Shown: piece by piece, positions 16,774 through 25,307 of the stretch
Position numbering within the stretch: position 1 is the first letter of the stretch
How the letters are laid out: each line of letters starts with the position of its first letter
Origin: Candidatus Jordarchaeia archaeon
GTDB lineage: Archaea; Asgardarchaeota; Jordiarchaeia; Jordiarchaeales; Jordiarchaeaceae
Direction of reading: 5' to 3'
DNA: 35,015 nucleotides
Assembly: GCA_018383815.1 (NCBI GenBank)
Contig: JAHAWU010000024.1
Coordinates: 1 to 35,015, forward strand
Made by a program: the position numbers and the translations under genes
Notes under the pieces: generated by a model
What the model saw: only the letters and a program-made list of their open reading frames with translations
Database searches by the model: none
Told to the model about the DNA's origin: nothing

Positions 16774-19700
16774 TTAAGTTTCGGTTCGAAGCCAAGATAT
16801 TAACTCTTGTAAATCCTTTTCTGAGCTGTAGGGCAGGTTGGATGTTTTTTCTGTAGAGGGATCAACTATTTCTGTGAGAAACGTGTTAAGATTGGTTAGG
16901 CTGCCCATAAGTATGGGTATTTTCCATTGGCTGTTCAGCTTCTCGGCCTTTTTAAGATCTTTTTCGTGGAGGAATAAAACTGCAACTCTGTTAAACTTCA
17001 AAAATAATTTTTGAAATGTGCTTTTAAGCTCACCATCGTTAGGTATTTGAACAAACAGTTTCAAATTGTAGGATTCAATTTTACCATCTGCTCCAGTTTC
17101 GGGGTCTCTTTTTAGCAAGAAATTGACGCCATTTTTGAAGCATACTTCCTCTAAGACATCCTTCAGGTACTTGTCTTGTACATTTTCGTATTTGGGCCCA
17201 AATTTGGAGTAGTACAGGGGAATATTGGTTTTACTTCCAACTACGGGAACGTATATTCTTTGAATCCCCGAATCCGTATTTAGGACTTCAAGCATAATTT
17301 TGTTTACCGCTTTTGGGGGGATTCCTGTTATTTTTGATATAAAAAGATCTGTTAGGTATATTTCACTGTCAAGGATGGCTAAAACCTGATTCACGAGGAC
17401 TGCGACTTGCTCACCACTTAAATTATATGGAGGTTCGAATGAAATTTTCGAGTTACTGACCCCCCTAAGAAATTGATCGGCAGTAACGAAGGTATTCTTT
17501 ATAGGTTGTAGCTGATGTTTCAATTCAAATTCACCGCTGGTTTCTCCCATTTCTAAAGTAGCCGGTGCTTTGAAACTATTATCGATATGTTCAACTTTGG
17601 GCGCAGGACTTGCTTCTTTATTAACTAGGATTTTATCCCAATCGGGTTCAAATTTTATTTTGTTTCCCGTTCCCGGCATTATTATTAAAGCCTTCCCGCC
17701 AAGATTCTCTATTTCTCCCGGATTTATCCCTCCAATTATTTCATCGCACCTTCCGGGTTCTCTTAGACCATCAAAAATAATTGCATAACATGAATCCAAA
17801 CCATAGATGCTTTTAAAGTCTTGGGGATGGGGGACAGATAGAATTAGACCCTCACCGTTTTTTAGCAAAGTGGATTTATCTAAAACTGTCTTAGTTAAAA
17901 AATTAATCAGTTCTGAGCCGTTTTCGGGGCAGTTTATTACCGTTACGTGTTTTAAGCCATTTACTTCCTCAGACGAAACACGAGATAATAGTGCTAGAAT
18001 ATAGGTTGTGAGAAATTTTATGCCAATAATATCTGTTTCAGAGTATGGATGATTTAAATCAATGATTACACGCTTATCAGCTATTTCTGGACCTATGTTA
18101 GAGTGGCTGCTGCTGAAAACACTACTTAGGGCACCTTGCTGAAGATTGTGTAGCAGGAGCGCAAGTTCTCTTATGATGGTCTCCTTTTTAGAATCATTAC
18201 TTTTCAATAGTTCATTAAAGGCGTTGTCAAACTCTCTGAGACCGTGTTCACATCTCAGAGTATTACTGAAGTGGCTTAGAATTCTGTGAAGTGGCTCCTG
18301 CAGGTTTTCCAATTTGTTTTCAAAAAATTTTTTGAAAATACTAATTAGGAATGAGGCGTGTTCCTCTGGCGATTTTTCTTTAGGATCAAAGAGGTTTATT
18401 TTAAGTTGCTCAGACCCAGAATTGAGGCTGAAAAATGAAATTGAATCGTTACACAGACCCTTCAACTTCGAGAAATCGCCCTTAAAATCGAAAACTATCC
18501 AAGGCTTCTTAATTTTTTCAAGGATGCTCATTATAAAACAAGCTTTTTCGTAGGATTCGCCAAAAATGACCACGTAGTGTAACAAATTTTCATAATACAT
18601 CCAAACGGATACTGTGCGTCCACCCAAAGCAGTTTTGCCCAATAGGACTCTATCAATGTTAGAAATATTGCTCTTCGGATTTTCATTGGCGTGCCCAATT
18701 GGAAAGTTTAACTTTTTCTCGTTAGTTGGAGTGGGAGCTTTCAAATAAATACTTAAATTTTTTATGAAAAAAACATCTTTATCGGGAAGGAGTCGCCTAC
18801 AAATTATGTTGTGTAAGAATTTTTTAATTCCGCTACAGTCCAAGAACTCTACATTAATTCTTTCCCTAACTCCAGACCAAGCAGCACTGGCGGCGGCATA
18901 CACTCTCTCCATGTGATTTTTAATGCTTTCTAAAGAGGCGCCCCTCACAACCAGGTAGGGAGAGGCTTCACAATATTTGATTGGAGTTTTACTTTTAACT
19001 CGAACACGTGTTTCTAAGTTCTTATAAGTCCGTTCAGATTCCCTTCTTTTTAAAAATCGGAAGGGAATCACGAGGGTTAAATTTGCATCCAAGCTTTCAA
19101 TGGAGTTCAAGAAAAGATCTAGACAGTGCGGGTCTAGCGATTCACAATTTGGGGCCCCCTTCAAAATAAGCACAGCAATGTAAGTTGGGCTTTCATTCGC
19201 GTCGAGAATTAAAATATTTTTTTCACCCTTAACCTTTCGAATCGCAGTGAAGTAAGCTCCTCCTATCAAACTCAAAAACTCTTCTTCCAATATCTCGAAA
19301 CGCATTCTAGTATAATCGGCGCCTAGGTTAAAGGTTGACAGAACAGATTGAACTTTTTCGTCTAAATCTTCTTCAATGATTGGTTGCTTTGAAAAAATGT
19401 AAAGGCAAGGAGAGATTGTTTCCCCCCTAACATTTATCTCGTACGCGTACTCCAGTTGCTCATCTAATTCTACATCTGGAGCCAAAAAATTTTGGCAAAA
19501 GGGAGAGTTAAATCCATCCTTTTCAGAAGGGGGAAGTAATTGGAAAACACTCTCCTCTGATAAGACATTTTTCCCCCTAAGTAATCTAATTTTATCCTGC
19601 GTTAGGAGATAACGAGAAAAAGGCACCTTTTTTCCGTCAAAAAACACTGCACCAAAAAATATGAGAAAAAACAGGACAAATGATTCTAAGTGAATGAAGT

Positions 19701-19851
19701 GAGAAAGATTCACAAAACTGTTGCTCAAGGTCAGCTGACCAACCTTAAATAAGATAAACTTAATTTCTAATAGAAGGATGAGGCACAGAAAAGGATGCAA
19801 ATTACCACAAGACATCTTTCCCAAACTATTCTGCATATTTTCATCATCCAC
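16774..19851 (-). CDS. membrane-anchored HerA/TraG/VirB4-like protein with eroded ATPase motifs
   Basis: A 1025-residue protein. Two hydrophobic segments (about 18-45 and 56-72) anchor the N-terminus. A P-loop domain of the HerA/TraG/VirB4 type spans about 400-735: VLLGKTALGGRTVSVWM leads into the Walker A position, where FGESYEKACF (430-439) replaces GxTGxGKS; PWIVFDFKGDF follows as the usual 'DpKGE' strand. RVIIDLNHPYSE (594-605) precedes the Walker B position, where VINCPENGS (638-646) lacks the Asp/Glu pair, and GLILSVPHPQDF (668-679) has lost the sensor Gln. The C-terminal part holds a winged-helix-like stretch (about 810-870) and an alpha/beta domain. So the fold is kept but ATP hydrolysis is not expected. 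The start is GTG 19851 or ATG 19836. No close neighbour explains its job. Confidence 0.65.
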   Translation of the reverse strand: MDDENMQNSLGKMSCGNLHPFLCLILLLEIKFILFKVGQLTLSNSFVNLSHFIHLESFVLFFLIFFGAVFFDGKKVPFSRYLLTQDKIRLLRGKNVLSEESVFQLLPPSEKDGFNSPFCQNFLAPDVELDEQLEYAYEINVRGETISPCLYIFSKQPIIEEDLDEKVQSVLSTFNLGADYTRMRFEILEEEFLSLIGGAYFTAIRKVKGEKNILILDANESPTYIAVLILKGAPNCESLDPHCLDLFLNSIESLDANLTLVIPFRFLKRRESERTYKNLETRVRVKSKTPIKYCEASPYLVVRGASLESIKNHMERVYAAASAAWSGVRERINVEFLDCSGIKKFLHNIICRRLLPDKDVFFIKNLSIYLKAPTPTNEKKLNFPIGHANENPKSNISNIDRVLLGKTALGGRTVSVWMYYENLLHYVVIFGESYEKACFIMSILEKIKKPWIVFDFKGDFSKLKGLCNDSISFFSLNSGSEQLKINLFDPKEKSPEEHASFLISIFKKFFENKLENLQEPLHRILSHFSNTLRCEHGLREFDNAFNELLKSNDSKKETIIRELALLLHNLQQGALSSVFSSSHSNIGPEIADKRVIIDLNHPYSETDIIGIKFLTTYILALLSRVSSEEVNGLKHVTVINCPENGSELINFLTKTVLDKSTLLKNGEGLILSVPHPQDFKSIYGLDSCYAIIFDGLREPGRCDEIIGGINPGEIENLGGKALIIMPGTGNKIKFEPDWDKILVNKEASPAPKVEHIDNSFKAPATLEMGETSGEFELKHQLQPIKNTFVTADQFLRGVSNSKISFEPPYNLSGEQVAVLVNQVLAILDSEIYLTDLFISKITGIPPKAVNKIMLEVLNTDSGIQRIYVPVVGSKTNIPLYYSKFGPKYENVQDKYLKDVLEEVCFKNGVNFLLKRDPETGADGKIESYNLKLFVQIPNDGELKSTFQKLFLKFNRVAVLFLHEKDLKKAEKLNSQWKIPILMGSLTNLNTFLTEIVDPSTEKTSNLPYSSEKDLQELISWLRTET

Positions 19852-20283
19852 TTTTTCAGGATACTAAAATTGCCCTAAAGTTTCACCATAATTATTGTAA
19901 AATCATATATAAAAGCCACAAAAACTTACTACAAGAATTTTTAAAAAGAACCAAGCAGGGGTAACCCAACATAAGCCCTCATATGCGAATCAAAGAAGTT
20001 TTGAAAGGTATCGTTTGAAATAGGAAACCCTAGGTTTTAAAGATGGAGATGAGCTTGGTTTAAACCAAAAGAGAGTCGAAGAAGACAAAACCATATTTAC
20101 ACAAAAGATAAACTGGGTTTAGCAGTTGCCAAAAATAAACCCAAAAATATTATAATATACTACTCTTATTGCACACCCAAGACACCAAAAATAGGAGTTA
20201 TAAAACACAGAACAAACAAACACCCAAAAAACCGCATCAATTTATCTAGGAAGATCTGTACTAATCCGAAAGAGGAATAAATA
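19852..20283. promoter_or_regulatory. divergent intergenic region with a 14-bp perfect palindrome
   Basis: This gap separates the HerA-like gene from the ornithine cyclodeaminase gene. It contains the perfect palindrome TTGGTTTAAACCAA at 20055-20068 and, just before it, AAACC-CTA-GGTTT (about 20025-20037). An A/T-rich run near 20145-20160 could be a TATA box for the right gene. No coding frame of note is visible. Confidence 0.35.
20055..20068. promoter_or_regulatory. perfect palindrome, candidate protein-binding site
   Basis: TTGGTTTAAACCAA reads the same on both strands. It lies 216 bases before the ornithine cyclodeaminase start and 204 bases before the HerA-like start, so it could act on either gene. 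Confidence 0.3.
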
Positions 20284-21507
20284 TTGATTGAAGCTGAGAT
20301 CGAGTTAACAGGACATATAATAGATTCAATGATACTTCCCAAGATATTTGGAGCAATCTATGATTTAAACGGAGAATTCGAGGTACTGGAGTTCAGGATT
20401 GGGAAAACTAAAGACGAGTATTCACATGCGTATATACGCATTTTTGGTAAAGATCGACAACATCTCGATATGATCCTTGCGGAACTTCAGAAGCTAGGTG
20501 CAGTGGTAACCGAAAAGGCGGTAGACGCAGAACTAATCCCCGCCCCCGGCGACGGAGTGCTTCCCGATAATTTCTATTCAACGACTAACCATCCCACATT
20601 TATTATGATAAATGGGGAATGGATAAAAACAGAAAATCAAGAAATGGACAAGGTTATAGTGATTAGAGAAGGCAAACCCCAAAGCATACCAATGAGAAAA
20701 GTAAAGAAGGGGGAACTAGTTGTCGTTGGAAATAAGGGCATAAAGGTTATCCCTCCAGAAAGATCCCGAAAAAAAGAGGTTTTCAGCTTTATGAGCAGTG
20801 CCATATCCTCAGAAAAACCCACCTTATCTCTTACACGCATGATAGCTAAAGAAATGTTTGAGCTCAGAAAAAAAGGCGGAAAAATCGTGGTAGTTCCAGG
20901 TCCCGCAGTCATCCATGCTGGAGCATCGGCAGCACTATCAGAACTAATAAGAATGGGCTACGTCCAAGCACTATTAACAGGAAATGCTTTGGCAGTACAT
21001 GATGTAGAGAATTTCCTATATGGAACCAGCCTTGGAATGGATTTAAAAACACTCGAAAACTATGAAGGAGGACACCGCCACCACTTAATGGCCATAAATG
21101 TAATCAGAAAAGCAGGATCAATTCGAGACGCAGTTGAGAAGGGAATCCTAAAAAGTGGGATCATGTACGAATGCATAAGAAACAATGTAGAACTCGTACT
21201 TGCAGGATCCATAAGAGACGATGGTCCAATACCAGACGTCATTACTGACGTGATGGAAGCACAGGACGCAATGAGAAAGGCATTAAAAAACACCGACTTA
21301 GTGCTTATGCTCGCAACCACACTACACTCCATAGCCGTGGGAAACATGCTCCCATCCACGGTAAAAACAATATGTATAGACATAAACCCAGCAGTAGTCA
21401 CAAAACTTACAGACCGAGGAACCTACGCCATAGGAATAATAAGCGATGTGGGAGCATTCCTACCCAGATTAGTACAGGAACTATGGCAACTGGAAGGGAC
21501 AGTATAA
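20284..21507 (+). CDS. TIGR00300-family protein, ornithine cyclodeaminase (archaeal type)
   Basis: A 407-residue protein of the TIGR00300 (LOR/SDH-like) family. In Methanococcus maripaludis the homologue is an ornithine cyclodeaminase that turns ornithine into proline and ammonia; cyanobacterial relatives form part of a larger arginine-degrading enzyme. The N-terminus has the ferredoxin-like EIELTGHIIDSMILPKIFGA segment and HAYIRIFGKDRQHLD. Family blocks further on are LIPAPGDGVLPDNFYSTTNH, VVPGPAVIHAGASAALSELI, NALAVHDVENFLYGTSLGMD and the Rossmann-like LHSIAVGNMLPSTVKTICID. The start is TTG 20284, with GAGG eight bases upstream. NAD use is known for the family but not provable here. Confidence 0.85.
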   Translation: MIEAEIELTGHIIDSMILPKIFGAIYDLNGEFEVLEFRIGKTKDEYSHAYIRIFGKDRQHLDMILAELQKLGAVVTEKAVDAELIPAPGDGVLPDNFYSTTNHPTFIMINGEWIKTENQEMDKVIVIREGKPQSIPMRKVKKGELVVVGNKGIKVIPPERSRKKEVFSFMSSAISSEKPTLSLTRMIAKEMFELRKKGGKIVVVPGPAVIHAGASAALSELIRMGYVQALLTGNALAVHDVENFLYGTSLGMDLKTLENYEGGHRHHLMAINVIRKAGSIRDAVEKGILKSGIMYECIRNNVELVLAGSIRDDGPIPDVITDVMEAQDAMRKALKNTDLVLMLATTLHSIAVGNMLPSTVKTICIDINPAVVTKLTDRGTYAIGIISDVGAFLPRLVQELWQLEGTV

Positions 21508-21588
21508 AATGACAGAAAAATAAAAAAAGGTAATAAGAAAAAGTTGAACCCCCTAAAATATCAAAAGCATAGCGGAGCCCATACGGAA

Positions 21589-21870
21589 ATGAGTGAGAAG
21601 ATTTCTTCCGCCGAACTTGCGGAGAAAAAGAGGCATATAATTCCGGGATTAGCCGAAAAGTTTCGTATATCCCAAGAAAAAGCTGAAAAATTCCTAAAAC
21701 TGGCCATAGAGGATTGCGCAAGGTCAAAATATAGACTCACAGTAACAAAGGATACAATTTATGGACCGCCAGAAAAAATAAGGGAAATGATAAAAGAAAT
21801 AGAGGAATGGACTGCCGACGAATTCGACGAAGAAGACTTTGAAATAATAGGTTACTGTAAGAACATCTAA
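21589..21870 (+). CDS. small helical hypothetical protein
   Basis: A 93-residue, mostly helical, charged protein that I do not recognise. An N-terminal EKKRHIIPGLAEKFRISQEK stretch could be a helix-turn-helix-like bundle, and the end is acidic (EWTADEFDEEDFEI). CGGAG lies about 12 bases before ATG 21589. The frame is open back to TTG 21544, which would add 15 unlikely residues. It follows the ornithine cyclodeaminase after about 80 bases on the same strand, and a hairpin after its stop suggests it ends that unit. Confidence 0.6.
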   Translation: MSEKISSAELAEKKRHIIPGLAEKFRISQEKAEKFLKLAIEDCARSKYRLTVTKDTIYGPPEKIREMIKEIEEWTADEFDEEDFEIIGYCKNI

Positions 21871-21916
21871 CCTATAAACTCAACCAAACCCCCCACCGGA
21901 GATTTCTCTACTCTGC

Positions 21917-21938
21917 CTCACAGAGAAGCCACTGTGAG
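21917..21938. terminator. hairpin between converging genes
   Basis: CTCACAG, an eight-base loop and CTGTGAG make a perfect seven-pair stem. It lies between the stops of the small helical protein (21870) and the converging PVVEE-repeat gene (22005), a natural place for a two-way terminator. A clear T tract is lacking. Confidence 0.45.
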
Positions 21939-22004
21939 AATCCTTCACTCATTCGGAAGGAAGAAAAGAGGGAATCAGACCAATGGGGATAGACCTCATT
22001 GCCG

Positions 22005-23495
22005 TTACGCTCTAGATTCAAGGAGATTATTTATCATTTGCTCTATATTTTCATCTAAAGCTTTTTCCAGCTTGGACGCGGTTCTCTTTTTAACCTTCCT
22101 GATTCCGGGAATATACTTGTTTTTGAAAAGTGAGAGGGATTTGTCTAAATCAACTCTAATCCAATTTTCCTCCACTCGGACTACTCCCTCTTTCTCTAAT
22201 TCCTTAAACGGTTCCACATCGAAAGACCCATCGATGGGAAGGAAGTAGTAGTCATAAATCAGCTTGTATAAAGCCTTCCTATCAAATCCTGGCTTTTCGG
22301 GCACCACTACCATTTCAAGAACCTGAGAAACCATTTCAATAAATAACTTCATCCTCTTGTAAATCTCCTTAACTTCCTTAGAGGTATAAGTCACCTCCTC
22401 AGGCGGTGCTACCTCTACAGTTTTAATCACAGGCGTCTCAACAGCGACCTCCTTAGCAACCGGACTTTCGATATGCTCAGCGACCACCCGCTCCTCAACC
22501 ACAGGTTCAGCGACCACCCGCTCCTCAACCACAGGTTCAGCGACCACCCGCTCCTCAACCACTGGTTTCACAACTACAGGCTCTTTAACTACAGGCTCCT
22601 CAACTACGGGCTCCTCGATAGTGGTTTTTATCACCTCTGGACCCTCAACCTTAAGCTCTTGAACCTGTTTTATGGAGATGGCTTCTTCAACTACAGGTTT
22701 CTCAATACCTTTTATCTCAGGTGGTTTCATGGTTACTTCTGCTGTCGGTGTAACTTTGATTTTTGTTATCTCTGTGGCTGCTTCTGCTTTTGCTAGTTCT
22801 GTTGGAGTCGGTATCACGCTTACTGCTTCTCTTAGGAAGTACTCATCTTGTATTTTGCCGACTAAAATTCCTTGGTCTAACAGGTAGCTTAATCTCTTCT
22901 TGACTTCATTTTCAGGTATGCCTAAAACTGAGGCTATCTGTACAAGGCTGAGTTTGTCATACTCTTTTATGTAGGTGGTGAGAGCTTTATCTACAGGTTC
23001 TAATCCCGCCTTTTCCCCCACTATTACGGGTTCTTGAATTGTTTCTTCCTTTTCGATTTCCTCATATTCTGGTAACTTTGTTTTAGCGGCCTTTGCAACC
23101 TCGGTAGTTTCGCCGGTAAGAGTATTAATTTTGAGATTAATTTGATTAACATTTTTTCTTAATTCATCAGCCCTATCTTTATCGAAATGTTCGATTTCTT
23201 TGAGAAACATGTTTATTAGCATTAATAAGCGGTTCATGTTGAGGCGGTACTCGCCTCGCATGTACAAAATACCAGCGCTGTTCTCCAATTCTTCTAGAAA
23301 TTGCTTGTCTAAGCCACCAACATTTATTTTTTGGCGATCGCGAATATCCCTGAAAAATTCCTGCCTGTTCAAACCGCCATCTTTGTAGCTATTTACCACT
23401 TCAAGAACTAATTTAATGAGTTTATCACAATTTGAAGCTAAAAGTCTGAATCTTTGCCTGCTTCGAGTAAGATGAGGCTCTTCAATAAATGACAC
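22005..23495 (-). CDS. winged-helix protein with PVVEE-type repeats and duplicated end domains
   Basis: A 496-residue modular protein (501 from the longer start). In the longer numbering, residues 16-107 form an alpha-helical domain; 173-227 form a winged helix (DKLSLVQIASVLGIPENEVK, then RLSYLLDQGILVGKI); 260-370 are an extended, Pro/Val/Glu-rich linker built from PVVEEP and PVVEERVVAE units; 384-471 form a C-terminal domain that looks like the N-terminal one. Both ends share the pattern 'helix, R..F/LY..I.D, G..D...ELE..G.., yR/IRvd.d..l'. No enzyme motif is seen; a scaffold or DNA-linked architectural role is an inference. I choose GTG 23495, with GGAG nine bases upstream, over GTG 23510. 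Confidence 0.75.
   Translation of the reverse strand: MSFIEEPHLTRSRQRFRLLASNCDKLIKLVLEVVNSYKDGGLNRQEFFRDIRDRQKINVGGLDKQFLEELENSAGILYMRGEYRLNMNRLLMLINMFLKEIEHFDKDRADELRKNVNQINLKINTLTGETTEVAKAAKTKLPEYEEIEKEETIQEPVIVGEKAGLEPVDKALTTYIKEYDKLSLVQIASVLGIPENEVKKRLSYLLDQGILVGKIQDEYFLREAVSVIPTPTELAKAEAATEITKIKVTPTAEVTMKPPEIKGIEKPVVEEAISIKQVQELKVEGPEVIKTTIEEPVVEEPVVKEPVVVKPVVEERVVAEPVVEERVVAEPVVEERVVAEHIESPVAKEVAVETPVIKTVEVAPPEEVTYTSKEVKEIYKRMKLFIEMVSQVLEMVVVPEKPGFDRKALYKLIYDYYFLPIDGSFDVEPFKELEKEGVVRVEENWIRVDLDKSLSLFKNKYIPGIRKVKKRTASKLEKALDENIEQMINNLLESRA
22477..22566. repeat. three tandem 30-bp coding repeats
   Basis: Three consecutive 30-base units (22477-22506, 22507-22536, 22537-22566) differ by a single base in the third copy. 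Each encodes ten residues of the PVVEERVVAE type in the linker of the winged-helix protein. Near-identity points to recent expansion by slippage or unequal crossing over. Shorter, more diverged PVVEEP-like units continue to about 22620. Confidence 0.9.
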
Positions 23496-23952
23496 AAAGG
23501 TCAGCTCCACTACTCACTTTAATAAATTAATGGCAATCCGTGAATAATAAAACTTTTCTTCAGAAAACAGCGACTTAACTCAGGTTACAAAAATTAGTCC
23601 GCAATTCCAATTTTAATATAAAAAACCATTTGGAAATTTTCTGAATCTTATTCAATAATTCTAACTTGACAGAGTTAAATTTGAGTTTATTGCTCCTAGA
23701 TTCAACACTCTTCTACGTATTCCTTTCTTCTGACGTAATTGGCAACCTTCTAGGGGGTATTTTCCACAGTATAGATTTTAGATGAAGCTCTGGATGTGTA
23801 ACTAAAAACAATCAGAAGGGAAAAAATGCAGAAAATTTGGGGAAGCAGAGTGGGATTGCTTCTCTACTTTTTGGTTTTGAAAGAGGATTTCTGTACTATT
23901 TTAGTAATGCTTGGAAATCGGCCTGATTTAACATTGTTTAGCTAGAGATTTT
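23496..23952. other. gene-free gap with a weak small frame and a hairpin
   Basis: The gap between the PVVEE-repeat gene and the M24 gene is A/T-rich. It holds a hairpin at 23842-23862 and a 39-codon plus-strand frame (23826-23945) preceded by AGAAGGG six bases before its ATG. The hairpin lies inside that frame. I see no other structure. Confidence 0.35.
23842..23862 (-). terminator. hairpin downstream of the M24 gene
   Basis: GAAGCA, a nine-base loop and TGCTTC form a six-pair stem about 90 bases beyond the M24 stop; on the minus strand T-rich sequence follows it. A modest terminator candidate. Confidence 0.3.
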
Positions 23953-25116
23953 TTATATTATGGTGGGTTCTATAGGTGTCTTTGCTAGAGGCTCAGCGCC
24001 GCTTTTAGTTATCAACACAGGGTACTCTAAGCGGTAGCCTGCAACCCCAGGTTTATTTAAAATACATACAGCAATCTCTACCATATTTGGTTCCAAGGTC
24101 TTCTCACTATAAGGGCCGTATTGAATTATGGGAAGATACCACTCATCTCCTATTGCACCAATTCCGTGACCAAACATCTGAACCACATTGCTTCCGTATC
24201 CCGCCTTAGTGACAGTCTCAGATACCTTCTTGGCAACATCCCCGACTTTCACCCCGGGCTCCATAGAGTCGAGGAGAGTGTTTGCGGCTTCGACATAAAC
24301 TTCCGCGAGTTTCTTCTGCTCACTTGTTGGACTACCGATAATGATATTATGTGTGAGGTCTGACAGATACGTTTCGTACATGCTGTGTAGATCTACGACT
24401 ACATTGTCTCCATGTTGTATTATACGCTGGGTTGCGGGAGTAGTGGCACCCATATGGTATGTGGCTCTGTCGCCAGTGCCAACTTCGTGACCCCCAGTTA
24501 AAGCCCAGGCCCATTGGTTCCCCGCGCGTCTCATGGCTTCTTCGATAACACCCACAAGCTCTGTTTCGCTCATGCCGGGATTAATGGTTTCCAGAGCCGT
24601 ATCAATACCAACATCGGCGATTGCTGCAGCTTGCCTCAAAAGTTTGATAGCTCCCTTCTCCTTTATTACAATGACCTCGTCGAGGGCTTGAACCGCGTTT
24701 TTCAGCTCGGCGTCTGGAAGCCCGCTTTTTAACTCTTCATACTCGGAGGCAAATAAGTATCCTTCATTAACTCTAATCGTGTAGCCTAAGTTAACACCCA
24801 CAGTAGATTTTTCTAAATTGTTTTGTTTGAGGTATGCAATTACTTGATCAGTCCAAGTAAGGGTGGGAACAGGGGCGTAAACTGAAACATTTTCTAACCA
24901 TGTTTCATCCTTAATCCTTTCAGCGTCGCTTAGCACTGTGTAGAGTTGAATTTCACCATCCAGGGGTATAACCATTGCACTTCTCCAAGGGATAAACACT
25001 CCAGAAATGTAGGTGAGCTCCTTATTTCTCGTTAAAACTAGAACGTCAAATCCATTTCTTTCCATAGCCGCTCTAATATTTTCTACTCTCTTCCAATAGT
25101 TTATAGCCACATTCAT
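23953..25116 (-). CDS. M24 (Xaa-Pro peptidase/creatinase-like) protein with altered active site
   Basis: A 387-residue 'pita-bread' protein. The N-terminal creatinase-type domain (about 8-145) includes VLVLTRNKELTYISGVFIPW; the catalytic-type domain follows from about 155. Metal ligands D242 and D253 (VVVDLHSMYETYLSDLTHN), H317 (MFGHGIG) and E364 (YRLEYPVLIT) are present. But the position of the usual fourth ligand Glu (in a '..xEPG' strand) holds Val 350, and the substrate-side His of the 'HExP' motif is Asp 324 (GDEWYLP). So it may hydrolyse a non-peptide substrate, or have lost prolidase activity; creatinase is a precedent for a metal-free member. ATG 25116 has GAGGTG five bases upstream. 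It has no close partner gene. Confidence 0.8.
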   Translation of the reverse strand: MNVAINYWKRVENIRAAMERNGFDVLVLTRNKELTYISGVFIPWRSAMVIPLDGEIQLYTVLSDAERIKDETWLENVSVYAPVPTLTWTDQVIAYLKQNNLEKSTVGVNLGYTIRVNEGYLFASEYEELKSGLPDAELKNAVQALDEVIVIKEKGAIKLLRQAAAIADVGIDTALETINPGMSETELVGVIEEAMRRAGNQWAWALTGGHEVGTGDRATYHMGATTPATQRIIQHGDNVVVDLHSMYETYLSDLTHNIIIGSPTSEQKKLAEVYVEAANTLLDSMEPGVKVGDVAKKVSETVTKAGYGSNVVQMFGHGIGAIGDEWYLPIIQYGPYSEKTLEPNMVEIAVCILNKPGVAGYRLEYPVLITKSGAEPLAKTPIEPTII

Positions 25117-25132
25117 AATAACACCTCAAAAA

Positions 25133-25160
25133 ACTGTTTACCCTATCAAAGGACTGTTTA
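25133..25160 (-). promoter_or_regulatory. 20-bp-spaced direct repeats in the M24 gene promoter
   Basis: ACTGTTTA occurs at 25133-25140 and again at 25153-25160, exactly 20 bases (about two helical turns) apart. On the minus strand the distal copy merges with a TTTTTAAA TATA-like element. This could be a regulator-binding site for the M24 gene, which starts at 25116. Confidence 0.3.
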
Positions 25161-25307
25161 AAAAGTTAATCTCAGTTTCGGTAATCACAATTCCCCATAA
25201 AATTAAGCTTCTTTTAAAAAAGGAGTCATCCAGCTAAATAGGGGTAATTTAATATAATAAGAATTTAATATTATAAGTTGTACAAATTATTGCAGAAGGC
25301 TTTTCTC

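Noticed and set aside
16774-19851. HerA-like gene as evidence of a conjugative or integrated element
   Set aside because: No integrase, relaxase, att-like repeat or other transfer gene accompanies it, and its motor motifs are lost.
22477-22566. Tandem 30-bp repeats as a possible CRISPR array
   Set aside because: The units abut directly with no spacers and are in frame within a coding region.
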